The position numbers were made by a program, and so were the translations under genes. Under the pieces are notes generated by a model. That model saw nothing but the letters and a program-made list of their open reading frames with translations. It did no database searches and was not told where the DNA came from. DNA of 6,868 nucleotides from Acidimicrobiia bacterium. Lineage in GTDB: Bacteria > Actinomycetota > Acidimicrobiia > Spongiisociales > ZC4RG35. Below are positions 6,185 to 6,868 of the stretch, one piece after another. The DNA is taken from positions 1 through 6,868 of the forward strand of contig WHTL01000213.1 in NCBI GenBank assembly GCA_009377735.1, given 5' to 3'. How positions within the stretch are numbered: the first letter of the stretch is position 1; each line of letters starts with the position of its first letter.

Positions 6185-6868
6185 ATGGAACAGGAATTTC
6201 CGCGCTTCTCCGACCGGGAGATGGGTCGTCGGTGGCGGGCCGCCGACGAGCTGCTCAGAACCCATGACCTAGATCTTGTCGTGGCTTACGAAGCCAATCG
6301 CTCCGGGAGCGCCGTGCAGTGGTTCTCGAGCTGGCAGGTAACTCGCGAAGCACTCCTGCTCATGGGGCTGAACAGGTCCTGTTTATGCAGTTCTACAACC
6401 ACGTTCCGACGGCCCGACGGGTCGTAGACTGTGAGGTTCGGTGGGGGGCCAATCCACAGCAGCAACGGTCGCCGAGGAGCTATCTCGACGTAACGCAGAT
6501 CGAATTGGTGTCATCGGTCCGCTTCCCTACAAGGCGCATTCGATCCTCGATGCTGCGGTGGGGACCATCGTCGATCTCGACCATGAGTACACCAGCCTCC
6601 GTCTAACAAAGTCTCCAGAGGAACTCGGTTGGCTCAGACATGCATCCGAGCTAGGTGATCGGGCCGTGCTGGCATTGGCCGATCGGGTGCGCCCTGGTGT
6701 CGATGAACGCGAACTAGGAGCGATCACAGAGGGCGCCTACCTAGCCGAGGGAGGAACCAACCACATTCACTACTTTGGGGTCACCTCCATGTCTGACCCA
6801 ACTTTGACACGAGAATCGCATAGTGCCTGGTCAGGGACTTGCGATAGAACGTGTTTGTCACTACAAAC
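6185..6868 (+). pseudogene. M24-family metallopeptidase (creatinase / Xaa-Pro aminopeptidase-like), frameshifted, cut by right window edge
   Basis: Cytosolic pita-bread-fold peptidase or amidinohydrolase type. Family members cleave Xaa-Pro peptides or related C-N bonds using two metal ions. From ATG 6185 the N-terminal domain reads FSDREMGRRWRAADELLRTH, DLDLVVAYEANRSGSAVQWF, SSWQVTREALL. Near 6350-6365 it shifts to frame 1: GAEQVLFMQFYNHVPTARRV, DCEVRW. At the G-run 6443-6448 it shifts to frame 3: STATVAEELSRRNADRIGVI, GPLPYKAHSILDAAVGTIVD, LRLTKSPEELGWLRHASELG (the linker entering the catalytic domain) and GGTNHIHYFGVTSMSD. After about 6805 the family pattern is lost in this frame. Frame 1 then offers ENRIVPGQGLAIERVCHYK, which faintly resembles a later M24 segment and may mark a further deletion. 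The metal ligands would mostly lie beyond this point. Two clear frameshifts make it broken as read. Confidence 0.82.

Noticed and set aside
1..6868. CRISPR array, tRNA or rRNA, toxin-antitoxin or phage defence system
   Set aside because: Looked for on both strands. No spaced repeats, no tRNA-like folding pattern, and no gene pair or motif of such systems was seen.

Overview
The window is a high-GC bacterial segment that looks actinobacterial, perhaps Acidimicrobiia-like. This rests on GC-rich third positions, TTG starts, ISL3- and IS256-type transposase remnants, and an SDR / class III aminotransferase / M24 peptidase gene mix. The taxon is a guess from style, not from a marker gene. It reads as an eroding accessory region. 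Two genes appear intact, one of them cut by the window edge, and they sit among gene remnants carrying frameshifts and apparent deletions.

Layout from left to right. 1-498 (-) is the N-terminal half of an EamA/DMT permease that runs off the left edge. About 505-1170 holds nothing recognisable. 1288-2675 (+) is a decayed mobile-element block: an ISL3-family transposase, frameshifted twice, changes at about 2262 into the C-terminal third of an IS256-family transposase, frameshifted once more. 2798-3547 (+) is an intact short-chain dehydrogenase with its own ribosome binding site. 3548-4138 has a possible weak hairpin and a short unrecognised 3' gene fragment (+).

On the minus strand, 5423 down to 4139 is a second chimera. 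A class III PLP aminotransferase with at least four frameshifts and an internal deletion joins, at about 4583, the C-terminal region of a saccharopine dehydrogenase. 5542-5798 (+) is a frameshifted fragment, perhaps the ligand-binding end of a GntR-type regulator. 6022-6126 (-) may be a 34-codon ORF. It diverges from an M24 (creatinase / Xaa-Pro peptidase-like) gene starting at 6185 (+), which is frameshifted and runs off the right edge. A perfect 14-bp palindrome with an extra direct half-site lies between them.

The gene content suggests amino-acid or peptide catabolism: aminotransferase, saccharopine dehydrogenase, M24 peptidase, and a transporter of the metabolite-exporter type. Most of it is no longer functional as read. 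I found no convincing new biological system, CRISPR array, RNA gene or toxin-antitoxin pair. The most notable features are the two chimeric junctions, both best explained by deletions that removed the end of one gene and the start of the next.
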